Shown here: piece by piece, positions 1-7,889 of the stretch
Layout of the letters: each line of letters begins with the position of its first letter
Numbering within the stretch: the stretch's first letter is position 1
NCBI GenBank assembly: GCA_030045295.1
Contig: JASIGD010000434.1
Location: forward strand, 1 to 20,026
Direction: 5' to 3'
Length of the DNA stretch: 20,026 nucleotides
Source of the DNA: Streptosporangiaceae bacterium
GTDB lineage: Bacteria > Actinomycetota > Actinomycetes > Streptosporangiales > Streptosporangiaceae
Position numbers and translations under genes: made by a program
Notes under the pieces: model-generated
Database searches by the model: none
Seen by the model: the letters and a program-made list of their open reading frames with translations, nothing else
What the model was told of the DNA's origin: nothing

Positions 1-542
1 CCATGGGCTAGCCCGCCGACGGCGAGCAGGATGACGGCGATGGCGGCCACGGCGATCGCCTCGTCCAGGTCAGCCCGGGTCGCGATCTGAGAGGTCTGCA
101 GCGGAGCATTGGTCAGCTGGCCGGTCCGGTCGGTCCACACCGTGAACGTGCTGCCGACCCGCGCGCCACCGAGGACGTAAAGCAGGCCGGTACGCACCTG
201 CCCGTCCGGCGCCCTCCACCGGGCCTTGACCTCGGGGCTGATTCCCGGCGCGCTCGCAAACTCACCCAGGTCAGGTACCGTCTGCACGACGGTGGCCCGG
301 ACCTGGTGCCAGGCAGCATTCTCGGCCTGCTGTTCCCGGAGCGACGTGGCGTAGGCCCAGTTGCCCGCCGCGCGCGCGGCGAACGGCGCGGCGGCGAAGA
401 ACGCGGCCACGAGCACGCCGACCACGACGGTCTCGACCCGGTCCGACCTGCGTCGCAGCGGGTTACGGTCGGGGCGCCAGCGGCGCACCAGCCTGCCCAG
501 CCGGGTACTCCCGGGCTGCTCGCGGTCGCGCCGTGCCTTCAT
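1..542 (-). CDS. Rv1733c-like membrane protein (3' end beyond window)
   Basis: The reading frame is open from an ATG at 542 to the window edge, giving 180 visible residues. The protein starts with a basic segment containing NPLRRRSDRVE, a hallmark of actinobacterial Rv1733c-type membrane proteins. A first hydrophobic helix follows (about residues 38-58, VVVGVLVAAFFAAAPFAARA), then a soluble loop of about 100 residues, and a second hydrophobic helix (about 160-176) close to the edge. Only the short C-terminal tail should be missing, since family members are around 200 residues. Rv1733c belongs to the M. tuberculosis DosR regulon, which agrees with the DevR-type genes further right. It is transcribed divergently from the gene at 810. 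The biochemical role of the family is unknown. The family assignment is from recognition of motif and topology, not from a search. Confidence 0.8.
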   Translation of the reverse strand, partial: MKARRDREQPGSTRLGRLVRRWRPDRNPLRRRSDRVETVVVGVLVAAFFAAAPFAARAAGNWAYATSLREQQAENAAWHQVRATVVQTVPDLGEFASAPGISPEVKARWRAPDGQVRTGLLYVLGGARVGSTFTVWTDRTGQLTNAPLQTSQIATRADLDEAIAVAAIAVILLAVGGLAH

Positions 543-628
543 CCTTCCACCTCGCCCACCAAGACGGCTGCCCTCCCACCATCCAGCGTCTCCGCCCGGC
601 CGGCCAGGGCCAATCTCCTGCCGCGGCC

Positions 629-642
629 GGGACCTTGGGCCT
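629..642. promoter_or_regulatory. candidate DevR/DosR box upstream of Rv1733c-like gene
   Basis: GGGACCTTGGGCCT matches 10 of 14 positions of the DosR box GGGACTWWAGTCCC with the correct 4-nt centre. It lies about 87 nt upstream of the minus-strand start at 542, in the 267-nt divergent intergenic region 543-809. A GGTCCC half-site follows at 655-660. The match is modest for a GC-rich genome, so the support comes mainly from the identity of the gene downstream. Confidence 0.4.
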
Positions 643-809
643 TCCCACGTCGATGGTCCCGCCGATTGGCCGCATCGACGCTAGGCACGCGCGGACGGCC
701 CAGCCCAGGCTACTTGCCGGCCGACACCACTCGGGAGAGCCGCGGATGACCCACGGCGCTGACGGGCGCCGGTCTCAGGCTAGCCTGGACCCAGAGGAGA
801 ATCTGGGCG

Positions 810-1292
810 GTGGTGTCCATGATCGAGGTCACTCCTGCGGCCCTGGCCGCGCACCCGTTTCTGCACGCGATGCCCCGCGAGCAGCTGGCCGTGCTGGCCG
901 AAGCGGCCTCCGACGTCACGTTCCCGGCCAGGCACCGGATCTTCGAGGACGGCGGCAACGCCGCCCGCTTCTGGCTGATCCAGTCCGGCCACGTTGCCGT
1001 GGACCTGCACGTGCCCGGAGAGGGCCCGGTGATCATCGAGACCATCGGGATGGGCGAGCTGCTGGGCTGGTCATGGCTGTTCGCCCCGTTCAAGTGGGCG
1101 TTCGGTGCTGTCGCCGCCGCCCCCGTGGAGGCCTTCGAGTTCGACGCGCCCGTGGTACGGGCACGCTGCGCCGCAGATCCGGAACTCGGGTACGAGCTCC
1201 ACCAGCGGGTCAGCCGGGTCCTGGCCAAGCGGCTGCAGGCCACCAGGGTCAGGCTGATCGCCCGTACCGGCTACTCCGCGTCCGTTCACTAA
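810..1292 (+). CDS. Stand-alone cyclic-nucleotide-binding-fold protein (no HTH)
   Basis: A 160-residue protein made almost entirely of a CRP/FNR-type cNMP-binding beta-barrel. The N-terminal helix (HPFLHAMPREQLAVLAEAA) leads into F-RHRIFEDGGNAARFWLIQSGHVAV, then a phosphate-cassette-like stretch GMGELLGWSWLF around residues 80-91. The Arg-Ser/Thr pair that contacts cAMP in CRP is not evident: the equivalent region reads KWAFGAVAAAP. The protein ends after the C-helix (VSRVLAKRLQATRVRLI), with no C-terminal winged helix, so it cannot be a CRP-type DNA-binding regulator by itself. The GTG start at 810 is preferred because GAGGAG lies at 794-799; the ATG at 819 is too far from it. It is followed after 132 nt by the phosphoglycerate kinase gene. 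A ligand-sensing or partner-binding role is inference. Confidence 0.8.
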   Translation: MVSMIEVTPAALAAHPFLHAMPREQLAVLAEAASDVTFPARHRIFEDGGNAARFWLIQSGHVAVDLHVPGEGPVIIETIGMGELLGWSWLFAPFKWAFGAVAAAPVEAFEFDAPVVRARCAADPELGYELHQRVSRVLAKRLQATRVRLIARTGYSASVH

Positions 1293-1307
1293 GCGGCCTG
1301 GCCCCGA

Positions 1308-1321
1308 CGGACGAAGGTCCC
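1308..1321. promoter_or_regulatory. candidate DevR/DosR box upstream of pgk
   Basis: CGGACGAAGGTCCC matches 11 of 14 positions of GGGACTWWAGTCCC, with GGAC and GTCCC separated by the expected 4 nt. It lies about 104 nt before the pgk start and is nearly identical over 16 nt to the site at 10488-10503 in front of another stress gene (GGACGAAGGTCCCGCG against GGACCAAGGTCCCGCG). That recurrence within one island is the best argument that it is functional. Confidence 0.5.
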
Positions 1322-1424
1322 GCGTCGGGGCGGCGAACGCCTCTGACCGTCGGACAGGCGTGGCGTCAGGCTGGACCGTGGAGTCCGGGAAACCGCCCAG
1401 GGCTCGGACCAAGGAGACCTTGTC

Positions 1425-2618
1425 ATGATGAAGACGGTCGATGACCTTGCGGTCACGGGCCAGCGCGTCCTGGTGCGCGCCGACCTCAACGTGCCGCTCG
1501 ACGGCGCCCGCATCACGGATGACGGCCGGATCCGGGCGGCTCTGCCCACTCTGACCGCACTGCTGGACCGCGATGCCGAGGTAATCGTCTGCGCTCACCT
1601 CGGCCGCCCGAAGGGAAAGCCCGACCCTCGGTACTCGCTGACGCCGGTTGCCGCCCGTCTCGGCCAGCTGCTTGACCGCCGGGTGAAGCTCGCCACCGAT
1701 ACCGTCGGCCCTTCGGCCCGTGCCATGGCCTCGGACCTGAGCCCTGGCCGCCTGGTCATGCTGGAGAACCTGCGCTTCAACGAGGGGGAGACCAGCAAAG
1801 ACGACGCGCAGCGCGGCCTGTTCGCCGACCAGCTGGCCGCCCTGGCCGACCTGTACGTCTGCGACGGGTTCGGCGCGGTGCACAGGAAGCACGCCAGCGT
1901 TTACGACGTCGCCTTGCGCCTCCCGCACGCGGCCGGCTACCTGGTCCAGGCCGAGGTCGCCGCGCTTACCCATCTGACCGCCAACATCCGGCGGCCGTAC
2001 GTGGTGGTCCTCGGCGGCGCGAAGGTCGAGGACAAGTTCGAGGCGATCGGCAGCTTGATCAGCGCAGCCGACCAGATCCTGGTCGGCGGGGCCATGGCCT
2101 TCCCCTTCCTGGTCGCCCAGGGTGGCAAGGTCGGCACGTCCCTGCTGGAGCCCGGCCAGGTCGAGCTGGCCGCCGGCTACCTGGATCAGGCCGCCCGGGC
2201 GGGTAAGCAGATCGTGCTGCCGTCCGACCTGATCGTGGCGGCCGACCGCGCCACTGACGCGCCGCACGAGGTCGTGACCGCCGACGCCATCCCGGCCGAC
2301 CGGATGGGCCTGGACATCGGCCCGCAATCGGCCCGGCTGTTCGCCGCCAGCGTCGCAGCCGCGCGCACGGTCTTCTGGACCGGCCCGATGGGCGTGTTCG
2401 AGCTGCCCGCGTACGCCGAAGGCACCCGCGCCGTCGCCTCGGCGCTGATCGGCAGCGCCGCGTACACGGTGGTGGGCGGCGGCGACACCGGTGCGGCCAT
2501 CCGCGCGCTCGGCTTCGCTGACGAGGCGTTCGGTTACGTCTCTACCGGCGGCGGCGCCAGCCTGGAGTTCATCCAGGGCAAGACGCTGCCCGGACTTGCC
2601 GTGCTGGACGACGGATGA
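1425..2618 (+). CDS. pgk: Phosphoglycerate kinase
   Basis: A full-length 397-residue phosphoglycerate kinase (1,3-bisphosphoglycerate + ADP to 3-phosphoglycerate + ATP), cytosolic. Family motifs appear in order: RADLNVPLDG near the N-terminus, HLGRPKG, ENLRFNEGE, the hinge segment GGAKVEDK, the nucleotide-binding GPMGVFE, and GGGDTGAA followed by STGGGASLEF at the C-terminus. A conserved substrate loop usually seen as DAFGTAHRAHAS reads DGFGAVHRKHAS, and GGAMAFPFL replaces the usual GG-MA-TF form. AAGGAG at 1411-1416 sits 8 nt before the ATG at 1425; the ATG at 1428 is an alternative. It is not next to gap or tpiA as a housekeeping pgk often is, but heads a pgk-usp-usp string, so it is probably a second, stress-linked isozyme. 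A DosR-like box lies upstream. Family assignment is secure; the isozyme role is inferred. Confidence 0.95.
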   Translation: MMKTVDDLAVTGQRVLVRADLNVPLDGARITDDGRIRAALPTLTALLDRDAEVIVCAHLGRPKGKPDPRYSLTPVAARLGQLLDRRVKLATDTVGPSARAMASDLSPGRLVMLENLRFNEGETSKDDAQRGLFADQLAALADLYVCDGFGAVHRKHASVYDVALRLPHAAGYLVQAEVAALTHLTANIRRPYVVVLGGAKVEDKFEAIGSLISAADQILVGGAMAFPFLVAQGGKVGTSLLEPGQVELAAGYLDQAARAGKQIVLPSDLIVAADRATDAPHEVVTADAIPADRMGLDIGPQSARLFAASVAAARTVFWTGPMGVFELPAYAEGTRAVASALIGSAAYTVVGGGDTGAAIRALGFADEAFGYVSTGGGASLEFIQGKTLPGLAVLDDG

Positions 2619-2643
2619 ACGGAACGGACCTAAGGAGGATGCG

Positions 2644-3087
2644 ATGAAGCACGAACAGGACCATGAGCTGCCGCGCATCGTGGTCGGGGTAGACGGTTTG
2701 GAGTCGTCCACGGCCGCTTTGCGCTGGGCCATTCACCAGGCCAAGCTGACCGGCGCGGTGGTAGAGGCGGTGACGGCGTGGCACATTCCCGCTGGCACGG
2801 GCTGGGCCCCGCCCGCCGATTGGCCCGATTACGAGGACGACGCGCGCAGCGTCCTGTGCGAGGCGATCGCCGAGATGTGCGCCCTCGACCCCGAGGTCCA
2901 GGTCTGCCCGCGCGTGGTGGAAGGGCGCGCCGGACAAGTACTGGTGGAGGCGGCCGAGGGGGCCGAGCTGCTCGTGGTCGGCTGCCGGGGTCACGGCGGG
3001 CTCACCGAGGCGCTGCTGGGATCCGTCGGCCAGTACTGCGTGCATCACGCGCCCTGCCCGGTCGTGATCATGCGCGGCAAGCACTGA
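2644..3087 (+). CDS. Universal stress protein, single domain (USP1)
   Basis: A 147-residue UspA-fold protein. It starts with the beta-1 signature RIVVGVDG and has the ATP-binding motif G-2X-G-9X-G-S in VVGCRGHGGLTEALLGSV, followed by the final strand CPVVIMRG. AAGGAGG at 2632-2638 lies 5 nt before the ATG at 2644, which fixes the start although the frame is open further upstream. It begins 25 nt after the pgk stop, so it is very likely co-transcribed with pgk. It is clearly paralogous to the next gene: both share the segment LLGSVGQYCV-HA-CPV. Such proteins bind ATP and modulate survival under hypoxia or energy stress; the specific target is unknown. Confidence 0.93.
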   Translation: MKHEQDHELPRIVVGVDGLESSTAALRWAIHQAKLTGAVVEAVTAWHIPAGTGWAPPADWPDYEDDARSVLCEAIAEMCALDPEVQVCPRVVEGRAGQVLVEAAEGAELLVVGCRGHGGLTEALLGSVGQYCVHHAPCPVVIMRGKH

Positions 3088-3202
3088 CCCGCCGCACAGG
3101 CTGGCCGCAGGTGCGGGACTGGACCCGGACCATCGCGGCCCAGCTTGGCGGCGAGGTACGGCAAAGCGCCTGAACACTGCAACGCGGAAGGATCCGATCC
3201 TG

Positions 3203-3676
3203 ATGTCAGCAAGCATCGCGAATGACGCCCCCAGGATCGTGGTGGGGGTTGACGGTTCTGCGGGGTCGCGGGCGGCCCTGCGCTGGGCCGTCAGGCAAGC
3301 CGCGCTGGGCAGCGGCATCGTGGACGCCGTCATGGCCTGGCAGGTTTCGGCGGAGCTGCAGAGCTTCGCCCGCACACCCGTCTACGCGGAAGAACCGGGC
3401 GAGGTCGCAGCGCTCGCGGCGGACGCCAAGAAGAGTCTCGAGGCAGTGGTCCGCGACGAGGTCGAGCCCGCCGATTGCCAGCGGGTCACGAGCCGGGTCG
3501 TCAACGGGCATCCGGCGGAGGTGCTGCTGGAGGCCTCGGTCGGCGCGGCGCTGCTGGTGGTCGGCCATCGTGGCCACGGAGCCTTCGCCGACGCGCTGCT
3601 CGGCTCGGTCGGCCAGTACTGCGTACAGCACGCGCAGTGCCCCGTACTGGTCATGCGCGGCGATCTGTGCGCCTGA
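3203..3676 (+). CDS. Universal stress protein, single domain (USP2)
   Basis: A 157-residue UspA-fold protein with RIVVGVDGS at the N-terminus, the ATP-binding motif in VVGHRGHGAFADALLGSV, and the last strand CPVLVMRG. The ATG at 3203 is preceded by GGAAGG at about 3186-3191. It is a tandem paralogue of USP1, separated by 115 nt in which I see no gene or clear terminator, so read-through from pgk-usp1 is plausible. Its stop at 3674-3676 is only 7 nt from the stop of the convergent KdpD-like gene, leaving no room for a separate terminator between them. Confidence 0.92.
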   Translation: MSASIANDAPRIVVGVDGSAGSRAALRWAVRQAALGSGIVDAVMAWQVSAELQSFARTPVYAEEPGEVAALAADAKKSLEAVVRDEVEPADCQRVTSRVVNGHPAEVLLEASVGAALLVVGHRGHGAFADALLGSVGQYCVQHAQCPVLVMRGDLCA

Positions 3677-3683
3677 CGCGTAC

Positions 3684-5864
3684 TTACTGGGTCACGGCCA
3701 GCAGGGCCGCATCGGCGGCGTGGATCGTCCCGGCGGGAGAGCGGCGGGCGACGGCGCGCAGGGCAACGGCCACGGTCCGCCCGCCACCAGGGGCGCGCTC
3801 GCAGCGGAGCGTGTCGCCCGTGGCGTCCGCGAGATCGCGGGCCAGCCGGAACGCCAGGCTGTCCGGTCCGTCACCCGGATCAGCGCCCCGGTCGGTGATC
3901 CGGATCTCCGCCAATCCGTCCAGGCTGGCCGCGGTCAGGGTGGGCGGCTCGTCGGCCGGGCTGCGGACCAGGGCGTCGGCCAGCAGGCTGGCCAGGATCC
4001 GGGCCAGCAGCGCGGCATCGGCGATCACGTCGGGCAGGTCGGCGGCCGCATTGAGCGTGACCTGCTGGCCGCCGGGACCCAGGTCATCGAGGGCGGCGGT
4101 CATCACCTCGTCGAGATCTACCGGGCGGAGATAGGTCTCGAGCACTCCGGCGTGCAGTCGGCTGAGATCCCTGAGGTCGTCGATGAGCTTGCTGGCCCGG
4201 TCCACCGCGACACGCGCCTGGGCCAGCAGCACGTCGTCCGCTGCCGAGTCCCGCGCTTGCAGGGCAGCCAGGGCCGCCTTGGCCGCAGCGAGTTCGTCAA
4301 GCGCGCTTTGGCCGGCGGCCGCGAGCAGGGACGTCCGGGAGCGAAGGTCGGTCGCGTGCGCGGCGGCCTGGGCTTCCTGCTCGTCGCGGCGCTCGGTAAT
4401 GCCCGCCACGACCTGGACCGCGCAGGACAACAGCACGCGCGAGTCTTCTCTGCCGGGCAGGCGTCCGCGACCCGCCAGCCTGAAGGTGTCGCTGATCGGC
4501 AGCTCCAGGTCCGTTCCGGGTCCTTCCGGCGGCCGCTCGCCGGCGCTCGCCACGACGTACCAGGCCGGGCCCACGCCGTTTTGGCGCCATTCGAGCAGGC
4601 TGACCGCGGCCAGGCCGGACATTTGGCGCATCTCTTCGAGCAGGGCTGGCGGGTCGCCGTGGCCGCGCAACACGCAGCCCGCCAGTCGCGTAAGTGCCGC
4701 TGCCTCCTTGCTCGCGCGCGCGGCCTGCAGCCTGCGTGAGCCGAACGCGGCCAGCACGCGGGCCAACATCGGGCCGCGATCGTGGGTCCCGCCGCGGCTG
4801 ACCAGGTGAACGTCGATGTGCTCGGCCCGGCGGCCCACCCTGGTCGGGACGCTCTTGCCGGCCAGCAGGGTGAAGAGCCTGCCGCGACGGCTGGCGCCGA
4901 GTACCATCTGCGTAGCGTTCTCGGCGCGGGCGAACCGGAGCAGCGTATCGGCCGCGTCCGCCCCCGGTACCTGCCGGAAGCTGCCGCCGAGCGAGGCCAC
5001 CAGGGCATGCTGGGTTTCCAGCGCCGAGCTGGCTGCGGAGGCGAGCCCGTCGTCGATGCTCACGTGCACAGCGACCAGGTCGCAGCCGGGGATGCGGGCG
5101 GCGATTCTCGCGGCGCGCCGGATGACGACCTCGTCGTCCCGCTGGCCGGCGATGCCGACCACGATCCGTTCCCTGGTCTCCCAGGGCGCGGCGATGCCGT
5201 GCTCAGCGCGGTATCGCCGCAGGCCCTCTTCGACCCGGTCGGCGAGCCAGAGCAGGGCCAGCTCGCGCAGCGCGGTGAGGTTACCCGGCCGGAAATAGTG
5301 GGTCAGGGCGGTCTCGATCCGGTTCGGCGGGTAGATGTTCCCGTGCACCATCCGGCGCCGAAGCGCCTCCGGGGTCATGTCGACCAGCTCGATCTGGTCG
5401 GCACGCCGCGCGACCTCATCGGGCAGTGTCTCCTGCTGCTCCACGCCGCTGACCTGCCTCGCCACCGAGCTCAGCGATTCCAGGTGCTGGATGTTCAAAG
5501 TGGTGATGACGTCGATGCCCGCGTCGAGCAGCTCGTCGACGTCCTGCCATCGCTTCGCGTTCCGGCAGCCGGGAACGTTGGTGTGGGCCAGCTCGTCCAC
5601 CAGTGCCACCTGGGGGCGACGCGCCAGCACCGCATCAACGTCCATCTCGGTGAACGTCGCGCCCCGATAGGTCATCGTGCGGCGCGGCACGATCTCCAGT
5701 CCTTCCGCCATCGCCGCGGTCAGCCGCCGGCCGTGCGTTTCTATCAGCGCGCCTATCACGTCCGTCCCGCGCGCCCGGCGCCGCTGGCCCTCGGCGAGCA
5801 TCGCGTAGGTCTTCCCGACGCCGGGCGCGGCGCCGAGATAGATGCGAAACTGTCCCTTAGCCAT
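3684..5864 (-). CDS. Soluble KdpD-like protein with degenerate histidine kinase region
   Basis: A 726-residue protein with the KdpD N-terminal sensor domain: Walker A GAAPGVGKT at residues 11-19 and VALVDELAHTN at about 86-96. A USP domain follows (about 232-357, IVVGIAGQRDDEVVIRRAARIA). Next comes the post-membrane KdpD linker and GAF-like region (about 366-490). The four-helix membrane segment that normally separates USP and GAF regions is absent, so the protein should be cytosolic. At the histidine-kinase dimerisation site the expected SHDLRTP is replaced by GQSALDE, with Gln519 in place of the phosphorylated His. The N-box reads ASLLADALVRSP and the G1 box DRGADPG, so ATP binding by the C-terminal domain is doubtful. 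ATG 5864 is chosen because the KdpD homology begins exactly there; no good ribosome binding site precedes it. It lies downstream of USP3 on the same strand. I do not see kdpABC or kdpE. Likely a pseudokinase or nucleotide-responsive scaffold; function unknown. Confidence 0.85.
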   Translation of the reverse strand: MAKGQFRIYLGAAPGVGKTYAMLAEGQRRRARGTDVIGALIETHGRRLTAAMAEGLEIVPRRTMTYRGATFTEMDVDAVLARRPQVALVDELAHTNVPGCRNAKRWQDVDELLDAGIDVITTLNIQHLESLSSVARQVSGVEQQETLPDEVARRADQIELVDMTPEALRRRMVHGNIYPPNRIETALTHYFRPGNLTALRELALLWLADRVEEGLRRYRAEHGIAAPWETRERIVVGIAGQRDDEVVIRRAARIAARIPGCDLVAVHVSIDDGLASAASSALETQHALVASLGGSFRQVPGADAADTLLRFARAENATQMVLGASRRGRLFTLLAGKSVPTRVGRRAEHIDVHLVSRGGTHDRGPMLARVLAAFGSRRLQAARASKEAAALTRLAGCVLRGHGDPPALLEEMRQMSGLAAVSLLEWRQNGVGPAWYVVASAGERPPEGPGTDLELPISDTFRLAGRGRLPGREDSRVLLSCAVQVVAGITERRDEQEAQAAAHATDLRSRTSLLAAAGQSALDELAAAKAALAALQARDSAADDVLLAQARVAVDRASKLIDDLRDLSRLHAGVLETYLRPVDLDEVMTAALDDLGPGGQQVTLNAAADLPDVIADAALLARILASLLADALVRSPADEPPTLTAASLDGLAEIRITDRGADPGDGPDSLAFRLARDLADATGDTLRCERAPGGGRTVAVALRAVARRSPAGTIHAADAALLAVTQ

Positions 5865-5900
5865 GCCGCCATGCTGGCCAGCGCCGCAAGCCTTACGACA

Positions 5901-5920
5901 GGGGAATTGCTCCTTTCCCC
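5901..5920 (-). other. Small inverted repeat enclosing an AGGAG-like loop
   Basis: GGGGAA (5901-5906) and TTCCCC (5915-5920) can pair around an 8-nt loop that reads AGGAGCAA on the minus strand. It lies in the 130-nt gap between USP3 and the KdpD-like gene, about 40 nt before the latter's ATG. No start codon is properly spaced after the AGGAG, so it is not obviously the KdpD ribosome binding site. It could be an mRNA processing or attenuation structure. Confidence 0.25.
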
Positions 5921-5994
5921 GCGGGCCGAAAGGCACATCGGGCGCGCGGCGGGATGACCTGGCCACCGCGGCCTGGCGGCGTGGCGAGCACCGC

Positions 5995-6414
5995 TTACCG
6001 GACGACCAGAACCGGCCGATCGCTGAGGTGGATGACCTTGTGCGCGGTGCTGCCGAGGAGCAGCCCGGCGAGGTCACCGCGGCCGCGCGAGCCCAGCACG
6101 ATGACATCGGCGCCAATCTGTTTGGCGTCGTTGACGATTTCGCGGGCCGCGTACCCGAATACGGTGTTCCTCACCTCCCCGTGCGCCTGGACGCCGGCCT
6201 GGGTCAGCATGTCGACCGAAGCGGCCACCGCGGCACTGGCCTCATCCGAGGTTTCATCCGTCGGCATCGCGCCGGTCTTGGGCGCCAGCTCACGTTCCCG
6301 CAGGTGAAGTACCCACACCTCACCCTTGGACAACAAGGCCAGATCCCGGGCTGCAACCAGCGCGCGATCCGACATCTTCGAATGGTCAACCGCCACCAGG
6401 ATCTTGTCGTACAC
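5995..6414 (-). CDS. Universal stress protein, single domain (USP3)
   Basis: A 139-residue UspA-fold protein beginning VYDKILVAVDHS, with the ATP motif in VLGSRGRGDLAGLLLGST and the end strand RPVLVVR. The frame is open to a TTG at 6471, but I place the start at GTG 6414 because GAAGGGA sits about 8 nt upstream and the domain begins immediately after it. The longer version would add 19 residues without homology and would overlap a DosR-like site. The sequence is less similar to USP1/USP2 than those are to each other and resembles the general bacterial UspA type. It is followed on the same strand by the KdpD-like gene, probably as a two-gene unit. Confidence 0.85.
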   Translation of the reverse strand: MYDKILVAVDHSKMSDRALVAARDLALLSKGEVWVLHLRERELAPKTGAMPTDETSDEASAAVAASVDMLTQAGVQAHGEVRNTVFGYAAREIVNDAKQIGADVIVLGSRGRGDLAGLLLGSTAHKVIHLSDRPVLVVR

Positions 6415-6441
6415 CGGCCCATTCCCTTCAAGCCGAGCCAC

Positions 6442-6455
6442 TGACGGAAAGTCCC
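6442..6455. promoter_or_regulatory. weak DevR/DosR-like site upstream of USP3
   Basis: On the minus strand the sequence reads GGGACTTTCCGTCA, 9 of 14 to the DosR box with one excellent half-site (GGGACTTT) and a poor second half. It ends 27 nt before the GTG at 6414, which is very close for an activator site unless transcription starts almost at the start codon. Confidence 0.3.
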
Positions 6456-6591
6456 TAACCCTTTCCTTCAAGGTCTTCTTACTCCTGCGTCGCGCGAAAC
6501 GAAAGAGGCGAAAGTAGCGATACGACGAGACCGCGGTCGTCCCCTATGCCTTCCGCGAGCGCAGAGGGACAATAGCGGTGAGGTCGCCGCC

Positions 6592-6607
6592 CCGGATGAC
6601 CATCCGG
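6592..6607. promoter_or_regulatory. 16-bp inverted repeat upstream of arginine deiminase
   Basis: CCGGATG and CATCCGG are perfect 7-bp arms separated by AC, about 50 nt before the arginine deiminase ATG. A GGGAC half-site occurs at 6566-6570. The position suits an operator; no regulator can be named. Confidence 0.4.
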
Positions 6608-6656
6608 CGCTGCCATCGGCCAGCCAGCAGGCATGACGAACACACCGGAGGCTGAG

Positions 6657-7874
6657 ATGGTCGTCAACGTCCAGTCAGAGGTGGGCCAGCTCCGCCAGGT
6701 CATCGTGCACCGGCCGGGCCTGGAATTGTCGCGGCTGACTCCGCGGAACGTGGGCGAGTTGCTTTTCGACGACGTGCTCTGGGCCAAGAGGGCCAAGGAC
6801 GAGCACGACGCCTTCGCCGGGGCGCTCCGCGAGAAGGGCGTCCAGGTTCACTATTTCGGGCGGTTGCTGGGCGAGACCCTGGATCTACCCGAAGGCCGGG
6901 CGTTCGTCCTGGACCGCATCTGCACGCCGGAGATACTGGGGCCCAACCTCATCGGCCCGCTGCGCAGGATGTTCGAGGACCTCGACGGCCCGGCGCTGGC
7001 CGAGTTCCTCGTCGGCGGGGTGCTCAAGGCGGACCTGCATCCGGCCCGCGCGCGCAGCCTCAAGTGGGACATGCTGCACGCCGACGACTTCTTGCTCCCC
7101 CCGCTGCCGAACCACCTGTTCCAGCGGGACAACTCCTGCTGGATCTACCACGGCGTATCGATCAACCCGATGGCCAAGCCCGCCCGGCAGCGCGAGACAT
7201 TGCACAGCCGCGCCATCTACCGCTTCCACCCGATGTTCGCGACCGCGGACTTCACCCGGTACTACGGGGATGTTGACGCCAGTCACCTGCCGGCGATCGA
7301 GGGCGGCGACGTGCACGTGCTGGGCCACGGCGCGGTGATGATCGGCATGGGGGAGCGGTCCACCCCGATGGCGGTCGAGCTACTGGCCGCCTCGCTGTTC
7401 AGGTCCGGGCAGGCCAGCACGGTCATTGCCATCGAGCTACCCGCCACGCGGGCCATGATGCACCTAGACACGGTCATGACCATGATCGACCGGACCACCT
7501 TCGTCCAGTACCCCTACCTGGACCGGAGGCTGCGATCGTGGACGCTGACCCCGGACCAGACGGGTAGCGCCGTGTCCGTCGCCCTCAACCACGACCTGTG
7601 GGACAAGGTCGCGGAAGTGCTCGGGGTAGACCAGGTCACGGTGCTGAGCACCGATGAGGACACCCGGGCTGCCGAACGGGAGCAGTGGGACGACGGGAAC
7701 AACTATCTTGCCGTCGCGCCCGGAGTCATCTTCGGCTACGAACGCAACGTCGCCACCAACACCATGCTGCGCAAGCACGGCATGGAAGTGGTCACGATCG
7801 CCGGCAGCGAGCTGGGCCGCGGCCGCGGCGGACCTCGGTGCATGACCTGCCCGATCGAGCGGGACCCGGCCTGA
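6657..7874 (+). CDS. arcA: Arginine deiminase
   Basis: A 405-residue arginine deiminase (L-arginine + water to citrulline + ammonia), a cytosolic guanidino-group-modifying enzyme. Visible motifs are [13 protein letters not shown] at the N-terminus, [15 protein letters not shown] with the substrate Asp (FTRD in many homologues), [30 protein letters not shown], the catalytic-His segment MMHLDTVMT, and the C-terminal catalytic Cys in [10 protein letters not shown] (Cys395). Length is normal. ATG 6657 is preferred over ATG 6633 because CGGAGG lies at 6645-6650, 6 nt upstream. No ornithine carbamoyltransferase, carbamate kinase or arginine/ornithine antiporter gene is in the window, so ATP yield from a full ADI pathway depends on genes elsewhere; acid or ammonia homeostasis is an alternative. 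It is divergent from USP3 and convergent with USP4 (15 nt between stops). Confidence 0.95.
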   Translation: MVVNVQSEVGQLRQVIVHRPGLELSRLTPRNVGELLFDDVLWAKRAKDEHDAFAGALREKGVQVHYFGRLLGETLDLPEGRAFVLDRICTPEILGPNLIGPLRRMFEDLDGPALAEFLVGGVLKADLHPARARSLKWDMLHADDFLLPPLPNHLFQRDNSCWIYHGVSINPMAKPARQRETLHSRAIYRFHPMFATADFTRYYGDVDASHLPAIEGGDVHVLGHGAVMIGMGERSTPMAVELLAASLFRSGQASTVIAIELPATRAMMHLDTVMTMIDRTTFVQYPYLDRRLRSWTLTPDQTGSAVSVALNHDLWDKVAEVLGVDQVTVLSTDEDTRAAEREQWDDGNNYLAVAPGVIFGYERNVATNTMLRKHGMEVVTIAGSELGRGRGGPRCMTCPIERDPA

Positions 7875-7889
7875 TCTGCGCGGACCAGG

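Noticed and set aside
1071..2732. 553-codon minus-strand open frame
   Set aside because: Antisense to pgk and the cNMP-fold gene, without family motifs; the plus-strand genes are unambiguous.
3222..4739. 505-codon plus-strand open frame
   Set aside because: Runs out of frame through USP2 and antisense to the KdpD-like gene; composition is typical of a shadow.
4782..5957. 391-codon plus-strand open frame
   Set aside because: Antisense to the KdpD-like gene; no motif or ribosome binding site.
6529..6538. GACCGCGGTC palindrome
   Set aside because: A 10-bp palindrome of only G/C-rich bases is expected by chance here and is not positioned at a clear promoter.
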